A stretch of DNA of 64,000 nt from Mucilaginibacter sp. KACC 22063 (GTDB lineage Bacteria > Bacteroidota > Bacteroidia > Sphingobacteriales > Sphingobacteriaceae). Positions 7,477 through 16,318 of this stretch are shown here, piece after piece (the first letter of the stretch is position 1; each line of letters starts with the position of its first letter). A program made the translations under genes and the position numbers. The stretch lies in assembly GCF_028736115.1 (NCBI RefSeq), contig NZ_CP117877.1:930001-994000 (forward strand), read 5' to 3'. Under the pieces are notes generated by a model. It was not told where the DNA came from. It made no database searches and was given only the letters and a program-made list of their open reading frames with translations.

Positions 7477-10266
7477 TCAATAGTTTTTTTGATAAAAGTC
7501 GATATAATTATCCAACATTTTTTTGTCGGCTAATTTATCCAGATTTTCCCGGGTGATAATAAAGAAGCTGTATTTATCTTTTGGCACCTTCATTATATCC
7601 GGCAAAAGCGGGATAATGGCACGGGCATAATTTTTAACAGCCGCAAGGCTTGGAAACACGCCCACGTAGATCAGTTGGTTGTCGGGCCCGGCGGTAGTCA
7701 GCTGGTGGGTTACACCTGCTGATGGATCATAGTTTGCACGGTTAAACTGCCCGATACCAAAACGCGAAGATGATAAATTAGTTGTACCTGTACTAACATT
7801 AATTACAAAATAGTACCTCGAACTATCGCGTAAGGAGAATAATTGCGGCGCTTGTTTAACAGGTGCAGCAGTTGGTTTTTGTGCCCTATTTGCAGGCGCA
7901 GGTTGTTGCTGTTCTGGCTGTTTTGTGGCAGGCGTGGCGACAGGTTGTTTATTTGGCGCAGGCTGTTGTGCCACTTGTTGCTGTACCACCGGTGCAGGTA
8001 TAAATTCGTTTATGGTGAAATCATTATCTACAAGTACAACAGGGCGGGCGGCTAGCTCGGCCTGGTTAGCCTGTATGTAAGCCAAATGCTGATTTATCAG
8101 CGGGGTGATCAAACGGTCTTCGGGATATTGCGCAGCTATCCTGATCAGTTCTGCCTGGAAAGGAGCAAGCTTTTCCTGGTGGCCCTGCGCTACGGCTTTC
8201 AGGTAGGCAATCTGTGCAGCAAATTTATTACTCGGATAGCGGGTAAGTACCTGATCTGCCTGGTTGATTACATCTGTATACTGCTTGTGTGCATATAAGT
8301 TGTACAGATCATTATAAGAGGCATTAAATTCAGCATCCTGGTCATTTAGTTTTTGCGCGTAGGACGGATCGAGAATGATCTTCGCAAATGCCGTAGCAGG
8401 GTAATCCTTTAATAACAGATTTTTATAATAGTCGGACTTTTCTATGTTGATGTTACTGTACAGCCTATATAAATTATAATATATAGCAGCCTTGTCATCA
8501 TTATTAGGGAAACGCGTCAATAACGTTTCATAAGCGCCGATAGCTTCTTTCGGGTCTTCCAGAATATCGCGGTAAAAATTGCCTATGTTAAAGTAGGCAG
8601 CATACACACGGTTATTAGAGTTTGCCATTGCCTGCGCGGTAAGCGGCAAGTTTTGTACCAGTTGTTGCTTAAAATTATCCGCGGCAATTTCTTCTTTAGA
8701 TTTTTGCTGTTGCGCTGTAAGTACGCTGTTATCTATGTTTTGCGTTGGATTTTGCGTGTTAATGGTAATGTCGCTGTTTGAGCGGGTGCTTCGGCGCCAG
8801 TTATCTTCCAGTTTACGGTTACCCCAGCGGCGCTTAAAATCTGTAAAGCCCTGGCTTAAGGCATTGGTATTATAAAAATAGAATGTACTGGCATCGGTGG
8901 AAGTTGTTGCCGGAGGCGTTACAACCGTTTGACCGCTATAATTATTGGGCAGGGGTGGTGCAGCCGCGGCAGAAGCAATCTGTAGTTGTGTTACATGCTG
9001 TTTAGTCAGTTCATCAATGCGGGCATTACGGGCATTTTCGTCAAGCTTAGCCAGTTGCTGTAAGGTATCTTCATGCGCAATAATGCGAAGCTGCTCTGCC
9101 AGTATCTGTAAATTATTAGCCTTTAACTGTATGGCATGATAACCGGGATAGGTAGGCAGCAAATTAAGCAGGGTGCTGTCATAATATCTTTTGGCTGTTA
9201 CATAATCAGTTTTAATTTTAAAGTTGATATCTGCCAGTCGCAGGTAAGCAAGCCCTTTCTGATTTTGGTTTTTAGTGCTGTGGTTTATTGCCATCCGATA
9301 GTTTTTTATGGCTTCTTCGGTTTTGCCTTCGGCCATATCCTGTTCGCCTATCTGGAAGTAGATCTGGTCAATAAAGTCTTTGTTATTCTCGTTACGCAAT
9401 AGGTTACGCAGGCGGTCGAGGTGGCTAAGCCTGCGGTTGTTCTGCGTGTCTTCTATCCGGATACGATTTAGCTCGGCATTGAAGGCCATTTCAAACACCG
9501 CATTACTTTTAACTATTCGGCTGTAATTGGCATAAGCCTCGGCAGGTTTATTCATGCGCTCCTGTAGCTGAGCTAAAATAAATACCTCACGGCGGCGTTG
9601 GGGAACATCGTCTTCCTCTTTTATGGCTGCCTTTGCCATTGCTTCGCCTTCTTTCAGATCACCGGCATCAATGTCATATTGCAGGCGCGCGGCATACACA
9701 CCTGCATTGTTGTATTTCTTTTTTGCAACCGTAAGTGCGTACAACGCCGAATCGGATACAGCTTTAGCCGCAGACAGTTGATGTAAGTTAAGTAAGGTTC
9801 GCACCTGCCAATTACGCGCTTCCATTACTAAGCGTGGATCATTAGGATAACTATGTACTACATAATTGCAATACTCATTGGCATTGAAATAGTCGCCATA
9901 TAGGTAACTGGCTTTTGCCAGCAGCATATAAGCATCGCCAATGTAATGGCTTTGCTCCTTTATATTAATGATGTTGTGGCCACGGCCAAGTACGCCATCT
10001 AATTCTCTATCCGGCTGGCCATTGTGCGCAGTGGTATCCTGGTATACACGCAGTATTTCCGAGTAATCATCTACAAAGCTGGCGGCATAGATCTCTTGTT
10101 TCTGCCTTAACAGTTCATTGGCATTAAAAAGAATATTATAGCGTGCAGTAAGATTTTGCAATCCCCTGTTTATGGCACTCTTTTTTTCGAGCGAACAGGC
10201 TACAAGCAAACTAATGCCGATAAAACCGAGTATATAGTATTTATGATAAGCTGTTAAAGGCTTCAA
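7477..10266 (-). CDS. porW: PorW/SprE-like TPR lipoprotein (T9SS)
   Basis: A 929-aa lipoprotein: short basic start, hydrophobic stretch and lipobox LLVAC with Cys24. The body is a long array of TPR-like helical repeats (for example EAIKNYRMAINHSTKNQNQKGLAYLRLADI and AIGAYETLLTRFPNNDDKAAIYYNLYRLY), a Gln/Pro/Ala-rich linker (about residues 770-810) and a small C-terminal domain. Size, lipobox, the conserved ARYNILFNANE start and the neighbouring PBP1A gene match PorW/SprE, which links the T9SS motor to the outer-membrane translocon. The start is TTG at 10266: the next in-frame stop upstream leaves no ATG or GTG and the signal peptide begins immediately. The PBP1A gene follows after 1 nt. The family call is strong; the name is by homology recalled, not searched. 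Confidence 0.82.
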   Translation of the reverse strand: MKPLTAYHKYYILGFIGISLLVACSLEKKSAINRGLQNLTARYNILFNANELLRQKQEIYAASFVDDYSEILRVYQDTTAHNGQPDRELDGVLGRGHNIINIKEQSHYIGDAYMLLAKASYLYGDYFNANEYCNYVVHSYPNDPRLVMEARNWQVRTLLNLHQLSAAKAVSDSALYALTVAKKKYNNAGVYAARLQYDIDAGDLKEGEAMAKAAIKEEDDVPQRRREVFILAQLQERMNKPAEAYANYSRIVKSNAVFEMAFNAELNRIRIEDTQNNRRLSHLDRLRNLLRNENNKDFIDQIYFQIGEQDMAEGKTEEAIKNYRMAINHSTKNQNQKGLAYLRLADINFKIKTDYVTAKRYYDSTLLNLLPTYPGYHAIQLKANNLQILAEQLRIIAHEDTLQQLAKLDENARNARIDELTKQHVTQLQIASAAAAPPLPNNYSGQTVVTPPATTSTDASTFYFYNTNALSQGFTDFKRRWGNRKLEDNWRRSTRSNSDITINTQNPTQNIDNSVLTAQQQKSKEEIAADNFKQQLVQNLPLTAQAMANSNNRVYAAYFNIGNFYRDILEDPKEAIGAYETLLTRFPNNDDKAAIYYNLYRLYSNINIEKSDYYKNLLLKDYPATAFAKIILDPSYAQKLNDQDAEFNASYNDLYNLYAHKQYTDVINQADQVLTRYPSNKFAAQIAYLKAVAQGHQEKLAPFQAELIRIAAQYPEDRLITPLINQHLAYIQANQAELAARPVVLVDNDFTINEFIPAPVVQQQVAQQPAPNKQPVATPATKQPEQQQPAPANRAQKPTAAPVKQAPQLFSLRDSSRYYFVINVSTGTTNLSSSRFGIGQFNRANYDPSAGVTHQLTTAGPDNQLIYVGVFPSLAAVKNYARAIIPLLPDIMKVPKDKYSFFIITRENLDKLADKKMLDNYIDFYQKNY

Positions 10267-10326
10267 ATGTTGAATTATTACGTTTACAAAAGCTTTGCTA
10301 ATTTAATAAATACTACAACGCTTTGA

Positions 10327-10334
10327 TACATTTG
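10327..10334 (+). promoter_or_regulatory. -7 box (TACATTTG) directly before atpI
   Basis: Exact match to the Bacteroidota -7 consensus TAnnTTTG, ending 3 nt before the ATG at 10338. No TTG is found 17-23 nt upstream, so the -33 element is absent or divergent. If used, transcription would start at or inside the start codon (leaderless mRNA). Confidence 0.4.
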
Positions 10335-10337
10335 TGT

Positions 10338-10565
10338 ATGCCTAACGAACAAAAAGAAAATAACGGTGCAAGTAAATCGCTTGGCAACTACGCCAAGTTT
10401 ACGGGCATTGCCTTTCAAATGATCATTATTATTGGTGTAATGTCTTTTGCGGGATATGAAATTGATAAACATTATCAACATCATACGCAATGGGTAACCG
10501 CCGTGTTATCCCTAACCGGTGTTTTTATATCTTTGTACATCGTTATAAAATCATTAAAGGATTGA
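10338..10565 (+). CDS. AtpZ/AtpI-family ATP synthase accessory protein
   Basis: 75-aa membrane protein with two hydrophobic helices (about residues 19-38 and 49-68) separated by a short polar turn (GYEIDKHYQHHTQW), the layout of the AtpZ/AtpI (gene 1) family found at the head of F-type ATPase operons. Members help assemble the c-ring or carry Mg2+/Ca2+. The ATG at 10338 is preferred to an upstream TTG because the protein then begins MPNEQKENNG, a polar N terminus typical of the family. The gene is first in the ATP synthase run, divergent from porW, and its stop overlaps the next gene's start. Confidence 0.85.
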   Translation: MPNEQKENNGASKSLGNYAKFTGIAFQMIIIIGVMSFAGYEIDKHYQHHTQWVTAVLSLTGVFISLYIVIKSLKD

Positions 10566-10942
10566 TCCGTTTATCCATTATATTCATTATCTGTACAGCA
10601 CTTATTGCTGTCCCCCCTTTCATATTAGCCAGTACCGGACTTGACCACCTAATTGCACCAGGTTTCTGGAGTATGTTCGCCTTCTTTTTTATTGTTACCT
10701 ACATCACTTGTTCCATAGTAGTTTTAGGGCAGCAAAACGGAAGTAAATTAGGTGTACAATTATTTTTGATCGCTACAATTGTTAAGCTGCTTTCATGTAT
10801 GGTGTTTGCGCTCATTTATGTCGAAAAAATGCCTGTAAAGCCTATTACTTTTATGCTTAGTTTTTTTTATCTGTATTTATTAAATACTGTCTTTGAAATA
10901 TACACCTTATTAAGTAACTTGCGCGTCCAAAATAAAAAGTAA
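10562..10942 (+). CDS. Small membrane protein in ATP synthase operon (AtpI-like position)
   Basis: About 126 aa with four predicted membrane helices (IIFIICTALIAVPPF; FWSMFAFFFIVTYITCSIVVL; LGVQLFLIATIVKLLSCMVFALIYV; ITFMLSFFYLYLLNTVFEIYTLL). It sits between the AtpZ/I-like gene and atpB, where many Bacteroidota carry a four-helix protein resembling ATP synthase subunit I. The open frame extends back to an ATG at 10490, but that segment overlaps atpI and is not membrane-like. A TTG at 10562, overlapping the atpI stop as TTGA and preceded by AAAGGA, is a better start for translational coupling. Role inferred from position only. Confidence 0.65.
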   Translation: MIRLSIIFIICTALIAVPPFILASTGLDHLIAPGFWSMFAFFFIVTYITCSIVVLGQQNGSKLGVQLFLIATIVKLLSCMVFALIYVEKMPVKPITFMLSFFYLYLLNTVFEIYTLLSNLRVQNKK

Positions 10943-10956
10943 AAATCTCCCTGTAA

Positions 10957-12036
10957 ATGGATTTTAGCCACATTTTGAACTCAAAAAAACTTGCTTTAAG
11001 CGTTATTTTAAGCGTTTTTCTTTCTGTATTCGCATGTAAAAGTTTTGCTATACAAAGCGAAAATGAGCCTGGTAAGGCTAAAAATGCAGAACAGGAGGCT
11101 TTTAATCCAACTACTGCGATTTTAGAACACATCGGCGACTCGCACTACTGGCATTTAGGCGGCCATGCTTACATTGCATTGCCTGTGATTTTATTCACAG
11201 ACAAAGGCACTGAAATGTTTTCTGCTGACAAGCTGGAACATGGTGGTCAGGTTTACCAGGGTAAGTACTATGCTTACAAGCTGATTGACGATAAAATTAA
11301 AGCCGTTGATGCTAATGGTAATTTGGATAAGGTTACTTCTAAAAAGATCTACGATTTTTCAATTACCAAAAACGTTATTGCGTTGTGGATTGCAGGTATC
11401 CTGCTTTTCATTATCTTCTTTAGCGTAGCCTCGTCTTACAAAAAACGTACAGGTAAAGCACCTAAAGGCCTGCAGTCGTTAATTGAGCCGGTGATTCTTT
11501 TTGTTCGTGATGAGATCGCAAGACCTAATATCGGTTATCGCTATCAGCGTTACATGCCGATATTGCTGACCATATTCTTCTTTATATGGATCAATAACAT
11601 GTTAGGTTTAATTCCGGTTTTCCCGGGAGGTGCTAACGTAACCGGTAATATCCTGTTAACTTTTGTATTAGCAACTATTGTATTATTGGTTGTTAATTTC
11701 AGCGCTAACAAATACTATTGGAAACACATCTTTTTACCGGATGTACCACTTTGGTTATATCCTATCATGATCCCTGTGGAGCTGATCGGTATCATTTCAC
11801 GCCCGTTTGCGTTAATGATCCGTTTGTATGCTAACATCTCAGCAGGCCACATTATCGTATTAAGTTTGATCTCTTTGATCTTCATATTTAAATCGCTGTT
11901 TATTGCACCGGTTTCTATCGCCTTCGTATTATTTATGGATGTGCTAGAGTTGCTGGTTGCTTTCTTACAGGCATTTATTTTCACCATGCTTACCGCATTA
12001 TTTATCGGTACAGCGGTTGAAGAGCATCATCATTAA
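10957..12036 (+). CDS. atpB: ATP synthase F0 subunit a
   Basis: Proton half-channel subunit. 359 aa, clearly longer than the 271-aa E. coli protein. The extra length is an N-terminal signal-like helix (about residues 12-32) plus roughly 100 residues of soluble, presumably periplasmic, sequence (GDSHYWHLGGHAYIALPVI ... ITKNVIALW) before the usual membrane core. The core holds the essential Arg in FALMIRLYANISAGHI (helix 4) and the C-terminal LLVAFLQAFIFTMLTALFIG helix. The extension is common in this phylum as far as I recall. atpE follows after 52 nt. Confidence 0.96.
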   Translation: MDFSHILNSKKLALSVILSVFLSVFACKSFAIQSENEPGKAKNAEQEAFNPTTAILEHIGDSHYWHLGGHAYIALPVILFTDKGTEMFSADKLEHGGQVYQGKYYAYKLIDDKIKAVDANGNLDKVTSKKIYDFSITKNVIALWIAGILLFIIFFSVASSYKKRTGKAPKGLQSLIEPVILFVRDEIARPNIGYRYQRYMPILLTIFFFIWINNMLGLIPVFPGGANVTGNILLTFVLATIVLLVVNFSANKYYWKHIFLPDVPLWLYPIMIPVELIGIISRPFALMIRLYANISAGHIIVLSLISLIFIFKSLFIAPVSIAFVLFMDVLELLVAFLQAFIFTMLTALFIGTAVEEHHH

Positions 12037-12070
12037 TCAATTGAAAAATAATTATATACACTATATTTAA

Positions 12071-12295
<225 letters not shown>

Positions 12296-12306
12296 TTTTT
12301 GCCGAG

Positions 12307-12346
12307 AAAGTAAAGCCAGGCAGCGATTGGCTGCCGGCTTTACTTT
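12307..12346 (+). promoter_or_regulatory. Strong stem-loop between atpE and atpF
   Basis: AAAGTAAAGCC (12307-12317), a bulged A, GGCAGC, a 5-nt loop, GCTGCC and GGCTTTACTTT (12336-12346) form a 17-bp stem with a single bulge. It is followed by ATTAAAAG, not a clean T-run. It is probably an mRNA-stabilising or partially terminating hairpin that raises atpE expression over downstream cistrons. Structure is seen in the sequence; role is inferred. Confidence 0.7.
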
Positions 12347-12377
12347 ATTAAAAGTTAATAAAGATTTTTATAAGATA

Positions 12378-12887
12378 ATGGAAGAATTATTCGACGGTTT
12401 ATTAAATGATCATTTGGGCTTTGTAGTTTGGTCTACAGTTGCTTTTGTGTTATTACTGATCTTGTTAGGTAAGTTTGCCTGGAAACCAATTATGGCAGCC
12501 ATTACCGAAAGAGAGCGTTCTATTGAAGATGCTTTGTTAAAAGCAGAAGCTGCTAAAGAAGAAATGGCACGCTTAACCAACGAGAACGAGCAGCTTTTAA
12601 AAGAAGCACGTGCAGAGCGCGATTTGATTTTGCGTGAGGCACGCCAAATGAAAGATCAGATCGTTAACGAGGCTAAAGACGCAGCACAGGAAGAAGGTGC
12701 GCGTATGATTGAGAAAGCCCGCCTTGAAATTAACAGCCAGAAAGCGGTTGCGCTTGCTGCTGTAAAAAGCCAGGTTGCCGAACTTTCTATCGAAATTGCT
12801 GAAAAAGTATTACGTAAGCAGTTTCAAAATAAAACAGAACAGGATGCACTTGTTGCAGACTTGCTTAGAGATGTTAAAGTAAATTAG
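12378..12887 (+). CDS. atpF: ATP synthase F0 subunit b
   Basis: Peripheral-stalk subunit linking F0 to F1. 169 aa from the ATG at 12378 (MEELFDGLLNDH). The frame is open further upstream to a TTG at 12327, but that part overlaps the intercistronic hairpin and is not conserved-looking. One N-terminal membrane helix (about residues 15-34, VVWSTVAFVLLLILLGKFAWKP) leads into a long charged coiled coil (RERSIEDALLKAEAAKEEMARL onward) that ends in the delta-binding region. Upstream is the hairpin after atpE; downstream an intergenic repeat separates it from atpH. Confidence 0.95.
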   Translation: MEELFDGLLNDHLGFVVWSTVAFVLLLILLGKFAWKPIMAAITERERSIEDALLKAEAAKEEMARLTNENEQLLKEARAERDLILREARQMKDQIVNEAKDAAQEEGARMIEKARLEINSQKAVALAAVKSQVAELSIEIAEKVLRKQFQNKTEQDALVADLLRDVKVN

Positions 12888-12888
12888 T

Positions 12889-12957
12889 TTTTGTTGCCAG
12901 TTGCGAGTTTCAGTACATCTGTAAACCGGCAGCTGATAACTGATAACTGAAAACTAT
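12889..12957. repeat. Intergenic degenerate inverted repeat between atpF and atpH
   Basis: The 79-nt spacer contains TTGCCAGTTGCGAG words on the left and a tandem CTGATAA CTGATAA CTGAAAACT run on the right. TAGTTTT (starting in the atpF stop) is mirrored by AAAACTA, and AGTTTCAG by CTGAAAACT. The same TTGCCAGTT/CAGTTGCGAG words occur upstream of secA at 32617-32733. It looks like a decayed repeat element or an mRNA structure. Confidence 0.5.
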
Positions 12958-12966
12958 AAAAAGAAA

Positions 12967-13515
12967 ATGTCTGAAATAACAGTTGCAATAAGGTACGCCA
13001 AATCGCTGATCGACTTAGCTCAGGAGCAAAACTCGCTTGAGGAAGTACGTGCAGATATGGGCTTTTTTGTACAAACTTTAAAAGCTAACACAGAGCTTCA
13101 GGCCGTATTGCGTAACCCGATTATCCAACATGATAAAAAGGTTAAGATACTTGAAGGTATCTTCGGTGATAAGGTAACTAAGGCAACCCTTTCGTTCTTT
13201 AAAATAATGGTGAATAAAAGCCGTGCAGAGATTTTATATGCTACTGCACAGGAGTTTATCAACCAGTATGATACTATAAAACACATCGTTCGTGCATCAG
13301 TGATATCTGCTGCCCCGCTTTCTGAAGCTAATCGTAATGAGATTATTGCCGAAGTTAAACGCGTTGCAGGTGGTGATGTTATTTTGAGCGAGAAAGTAGA
13401 TCCTGCCCTTATTGGCGGATTTATTTTAAACATCGGTGACAGGCAGATTGATGCCAGCGTTAACGGTAGCCTTTTAAGGTTGAAAAAAGATTTCAGCCAA
13501 AGGGTAATTCAATAA
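12967..13515 (+). CDS. atpH: ATP synthase F1 subunit delta
   Basis: Connects the peripheral stalk to the top of the alpha/beta hexamer (OSCP family). 182 aa. It has an N-terminal helical domain (ITVAIRYAKSLIDLAQEQNSL at the start is typical: RYAKSL) and the C-terminal beta/alpha part with the signature DPALIGGFILNIGDRQIDASV (about residues 141-161). The ATG at 12967 is preceded by an A-rich leader without a clear Shine-Dalgarno, as is usual here. atpA begins 35 nt after the stop. Confidence 0.96.
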   Translation: MSEITVAIRYAKSLIDLAQEQNSLEEVRADMGFFVQTLKANTELQAVLRNPIIQHDKKVKILEGIFGDKVTKATLSFFKIMVNKSRAEILYATAQEFINQYDTIKHIVRASVISAAPLSEANRNEIIAEVKRVAGGDVILSEKVDPALIGGFILNIGDRQIDASVNGSLLRLKKDFSQRVIQ

Positions 13516-13550
13516 TTAAAAGTATAAGCAAACGCTAAACAGATAAAAAA

Positions 13551-15125
13551 ATGGCAGAAGTAAGACCAGACGAAGTATCAGCAATTTTGCGTCAGCAATT
13601 GTCGGGCTTTAAGTCGGAAACTGAATTAGAAGAAGTGGGTACCGTATTGCAGATTGGCGACGGTATTGCACGCGTTTATGGTTTAACACAAGTACAATCA
13701 GGCGAGCTGGTTGAGTTTGAGAACGGCCTGCAAGGTATCGTTCTTAACCTTGAAGAAGATAACGTGGGTATCGTATTGTTGGGTGCTACAGAGGGTGTTA
13801 AAGAAGGTGATACAATTAAACGTACCAAAAAAATTGCTTCTATCCGTGTAGGTGAAGGCATGCTTGGCCGCGTTGTTAATACATTAGGCCAGCCAATTGA
13901 TGGTAAAGGCCCTATCGCTGGTGAAACTTACGAAATGCCGCTTGAGCGTAAAGCGCCAGGTGTAATTTACCGTCAGCCGGTAAACGAGCCGCTGCAAACA
14001 GGTATCAAAGCTATCGATGCAATGATCCCGATTGGCCGTGGCCAGCGTGAGCTTGTAATTGGTGACCGCCAGGTTGGCAAAACTGCGGTTTGTATCGATA
14101 CTATCATCAACCAAAAAGAATTTTACGAAGCTGGTAAACCAGTTATCTGTATATATGTTGCTTGCGGACAAAAAGCTTCTACTGTAGCTAACATCGTTCG
14201 TACGCTTGAAGAAAAAGGCGCTATGCCTTATTCAATTGTTGTTGCAGCTAACGCTTCTGACCCTGCTCCAATGCAGTTCTTCGCTCCGTTTGCAGGTGCA
14301 GCAGTTGGCGAGTACTTCCGTGATACCGGCCGCCCGGCATTGATCGTTTATGATGATCTGTCAAAACAGGCTGTTGCTTACCGTGAAGTATCTTTATTAC
14401 TTCGTCGCCCACCGGGCCGTGAGGCTTATCCTGGTGACGTGTTCTATCTTCACAGCCGTTTATTAGAGCGTGCTGCTAAGATCAACGCTAACGATGAGAT
14501 TGCACGCCAGATGAATGACTTGCCAGAATCATTGAAAGGCATTGTAAAAGGTGGTGGTTCATTAACTGCACTTCCAATCATTGAGACACAAGCTGGTGAC
14601 GTATCTGCTTATATCCCAACCAACGTAATTTCAATTACTGATGGCCAGATATTCTTAGAGTCGAACCTTTTCAACGCAGGTATCCGTCCGGCTATCAACG
14701 TAGGTATCTCTGTATCACGTGTAGGTGGTAACGCGCAGATCAAATCAATGAAAAAGGTTGCAGGTACCTTAAAACTTGACCAGGCACAATACCGCGAGTT
14801 AGAGGCTTTCTCTAAATTCGGTTCAGACCTTGATGCTGCTACTAAAAACGTAATCGACAAAGGTGCACGTAACGTAGAGGTATTGAAACAAGGCCAGTAT
14901 GCGCCGGTATCTGTAGAAAAGCAAATTGCAATTATCTACGCTGGTACTAAAAACTTAATGCGCCAGGTGCCTGTAAACAAAATCAAAGAATTCGAAAGTG
15001 AATACACCAGCCAACTGGAAATGCGTCACCCTGAAACTTTAGCTGCCCTTAAAGCAGGTAAGTTTGACGACCAGATCACAGGTGTGCTTGAAACTGTAGC
15101 TAAAGAGCTGGCAGGTAAATATTAA
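13551..15125 (+). CDS. atpA: ATP synthase F1 subunit alpha
   Basis: Non-catalytic nucleotide-binding subunit of F1. 524 aa, with the beta-barrel N domain, the P-loop GDRQVGKT (about residue 172), the Asp of the Walker B region in [11 protein letters not shown], the Arg finger region [16 protein letters not shown] and the C-terminal helical domain. All expected motifs are present and the length is standard. A spacer with a degenerate GATACTTGATACC-type inverted repeat separates it from atpG. The catalytic beta subunit is not in this window. Confidence 0.98.
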   Translation: MAEVRPDEVSAILRQQLSGFKSETELEEVGTVLQIGDGIARVYGLTQVQSGELVEFENGLQGIVLNLEEDNVGIVLLGATEGVKEGDTIKRTKKIASIRVGEGMLGRVVNTLGQPIDGKGPIAGETYEMPLERKAPGVIYRQPVNEPLQTGIKAIDAMIPIGRGQRELVIGDRQVGKTAVCIDTIINQKEFYEAGKPVICIYVACGQKASTVANIVRTLEEKGAMPYSIVVAANASDPAPMQFFAPFAGAAVGEYFRDTGRPALIVYDDLSKQAVAYREVSLLLRRPPGREAYPGDVFYLHSRLLERAAKINANDEIARQMNDLPESLKGIVKGGGSLTALPIIETQAGDVSAYIPTNVISITDGQIFLESNLFNAGIRPAINVGISVSRVGGNAQIKSMKKVAGTLKLDQAQYRELEAFSKFGSDLDAATKNVIDKGARNVEVLKQGQYAPVSVEKQIAIIYAGTKNLMRQVPVNKIKEFESEYTSQLEMRHPETLAALKAGKFDDQITGVLETVAKELAGKY

Positions 15126-15130
15126 TATTT

Positions 15131-15208
15131 AGTATCAGGTAGCAAGTATCGAGTAGCAAGACCAGGCGTCATCATTACTTGATACTTGGTACCAAATACT
15201 TGATACCA
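15131..15208. repeat. Degenerate inverted repeat between atpA and atpG
   Basis: The left part reads GTATCAGGTAGCAAGTATC plus GAGTAGCAAG; the right part reads GATACTTGGTACC then AAATACTTGATACC, an imperfect reverse complement. The whole 92-nt spacer can fold into an extended stem. Related CTCGATACC...CCTGATAC words occur downstream of the TlpA-like gene at 31294-31327. This is the second repeat-like spacer inside the ATP synthase operon. Confidence 0.55.
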
Positions 15209-15217
15209 AAAAGATAG

Positions 15218-16102
15218 ATGGCTAATTTAAAGGAAGTAAGAAATCGTATTGCATCTGTAAACTCAACTCAGCAGATTACCAAGGCCATGAAAATGGTTTC
15301 GGCGGCTAAGTTGAAACGTGCAACCAATGCTATTGTCCAACTACGCCCTTATGCTACCAAGCTAAAGGAAATGCTGGCTAACCTTTCGGCAAGCCTTGAG
15401 GATGGTTCATCACCTTACCTGCAAGAGCGCGAGCCGGTACGTGTGCTGGTAGTGGTTGTTACCTCTAACCGTGGTTTGGCAGGTGCATTTAATGCCAATG
15501 CCATTAAAACTGCTAACGCACTTATTGCCGAAAAGTATGCTACGCAATACAGGGCAGGCAATGTATCAATTGTTGCTATCGGTAAAAAAGCACAGGAGTT
15601 TTACGAACGCCGTAAATACAATGTAATTGGTAACAATAACGAGGTTTACAGCGATCTGAATTTCATCAATGTCTCAAAAATTACTGAAGACATTATGGAA
15701 GGCTTTGTTAACGGTAAATATGATCGTGTAGAACTGGTTTATAACCACTTCAGAAATGCAGCGGTACAAATCTTAACTACCGAGCAGTTATTACCTGTTC
15801 CAAAATCAGAAGCTGGCGAAAGTTCAAAAGCTCCGCAGGTTGATTATATCCTTGAGCCATCTCAGGAAGAAATTGTTTCTCAATTAATTCCTAAGAACAT
15901 CAAGATCCAGCTTTACCGTGCGGTACTTGATTCAAATGCTTCTGAACATGGTGCACGTATGACAGCTATGGACAAGGCAACTGAAAATGCCGGTGATCTG
16001 TTAAAGAGCCTGAAACTTTCATACAACCAGGCACGCCAGGCTGCAATTACAACCGAGCTTACCGAGATTGTAAGTGGTGCAGCTGCATTATCAAACGGAT
16101 AA
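15218..16102 (+). CDS. atpG: ATP synthase F1 subunit gamma
   Basis: Central rotor shaft of F1. 294 aa. The conserved N-terminal helix (ANLKEVRNRIASVNSTQQITKAMKMVSAAKL) and C-terminal helix (ASEHGARMTAMDKATENAGDLL ... NQARQAAITTELTEIVSGAAAL) flank the Rossmann-like middle domain. Last gene of the ATP synthase run here, closed by a strong terminator. atpD and atpC, which follow atpG in E. coli, are absent, so they must lie elsewhere, as is common in this phylum. Confidence 0.97.
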   Translation: MANLKEVRNRIASVNSTQQITKAMKMVSAAKLKRATNAIVQLRPYATKLKEMLANLSASLEDGSSPYLQEREPVRVLVVVVTSNRGLAGAFNANAIKTANALIAEKYATQYRAGNVSIVAIGKKAQEFYERRKYNVIGNNNEVYSDLNFINVSKITEDIMEGFVNGKYDRVELVYNHFRNAAVQILTTEQLLPVPKSEAGESSKAPQVDYILEPSQEEIVSQLIPKNIKIQLYRAVLDSNASEHGARMTAMDKATENAGDLLKSLKLSYNQARQAAITTELTEIVSGAAALSNG

Positions 16103-16124
16103 TCTGTTTTAAATTATACTTTGT

Positions 16125-16160
16125 AAAGCCGACTGAAAAATCAGTCGGCTTTGTTGTTTA
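16125..16160 (+). terminator. Terminator of the ATP synthase operon
   Basis: A 12-bp perfect stem (AAAGCCGACTGA, 16125-16136, with TCAGTCGGCTTT, 16141-16152), an A4 loop and a T-rich tail (GTTGTTT), 22 nt after the atpG stop. Confidence 0.9.
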
Positions 16161-16318
16161 TGGCAATCCGCATTTTTGTACAATTACTTTCTCAAGTTCT
16201 TTTTTGGTAAACTCTTTTTAATTTTTTTCGTCTTAAAATCAGCCAAATAGACTTGGAAATTGATGTAGGTGTCATAAAAACAAGTATTGGCCGTTAACTA
16301 TAGCAAACTACAACTATT

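Noticed and set aside
7843..9786. Several plus-strand ORFs opposite the PorW-like gene
   Set aside because: They are antisense shadows of the minus-strand gene, with cysteine/aromatic-rich nonsense composition and no start signals.
10490..10561. ATG start for the second gene of the ATP synthase operon
   Set aside because: It would overlap atpI by 76 nt and add a non-membrane, non-conserved-looking stretch; the TTG overlapping the atpI stop fits better.
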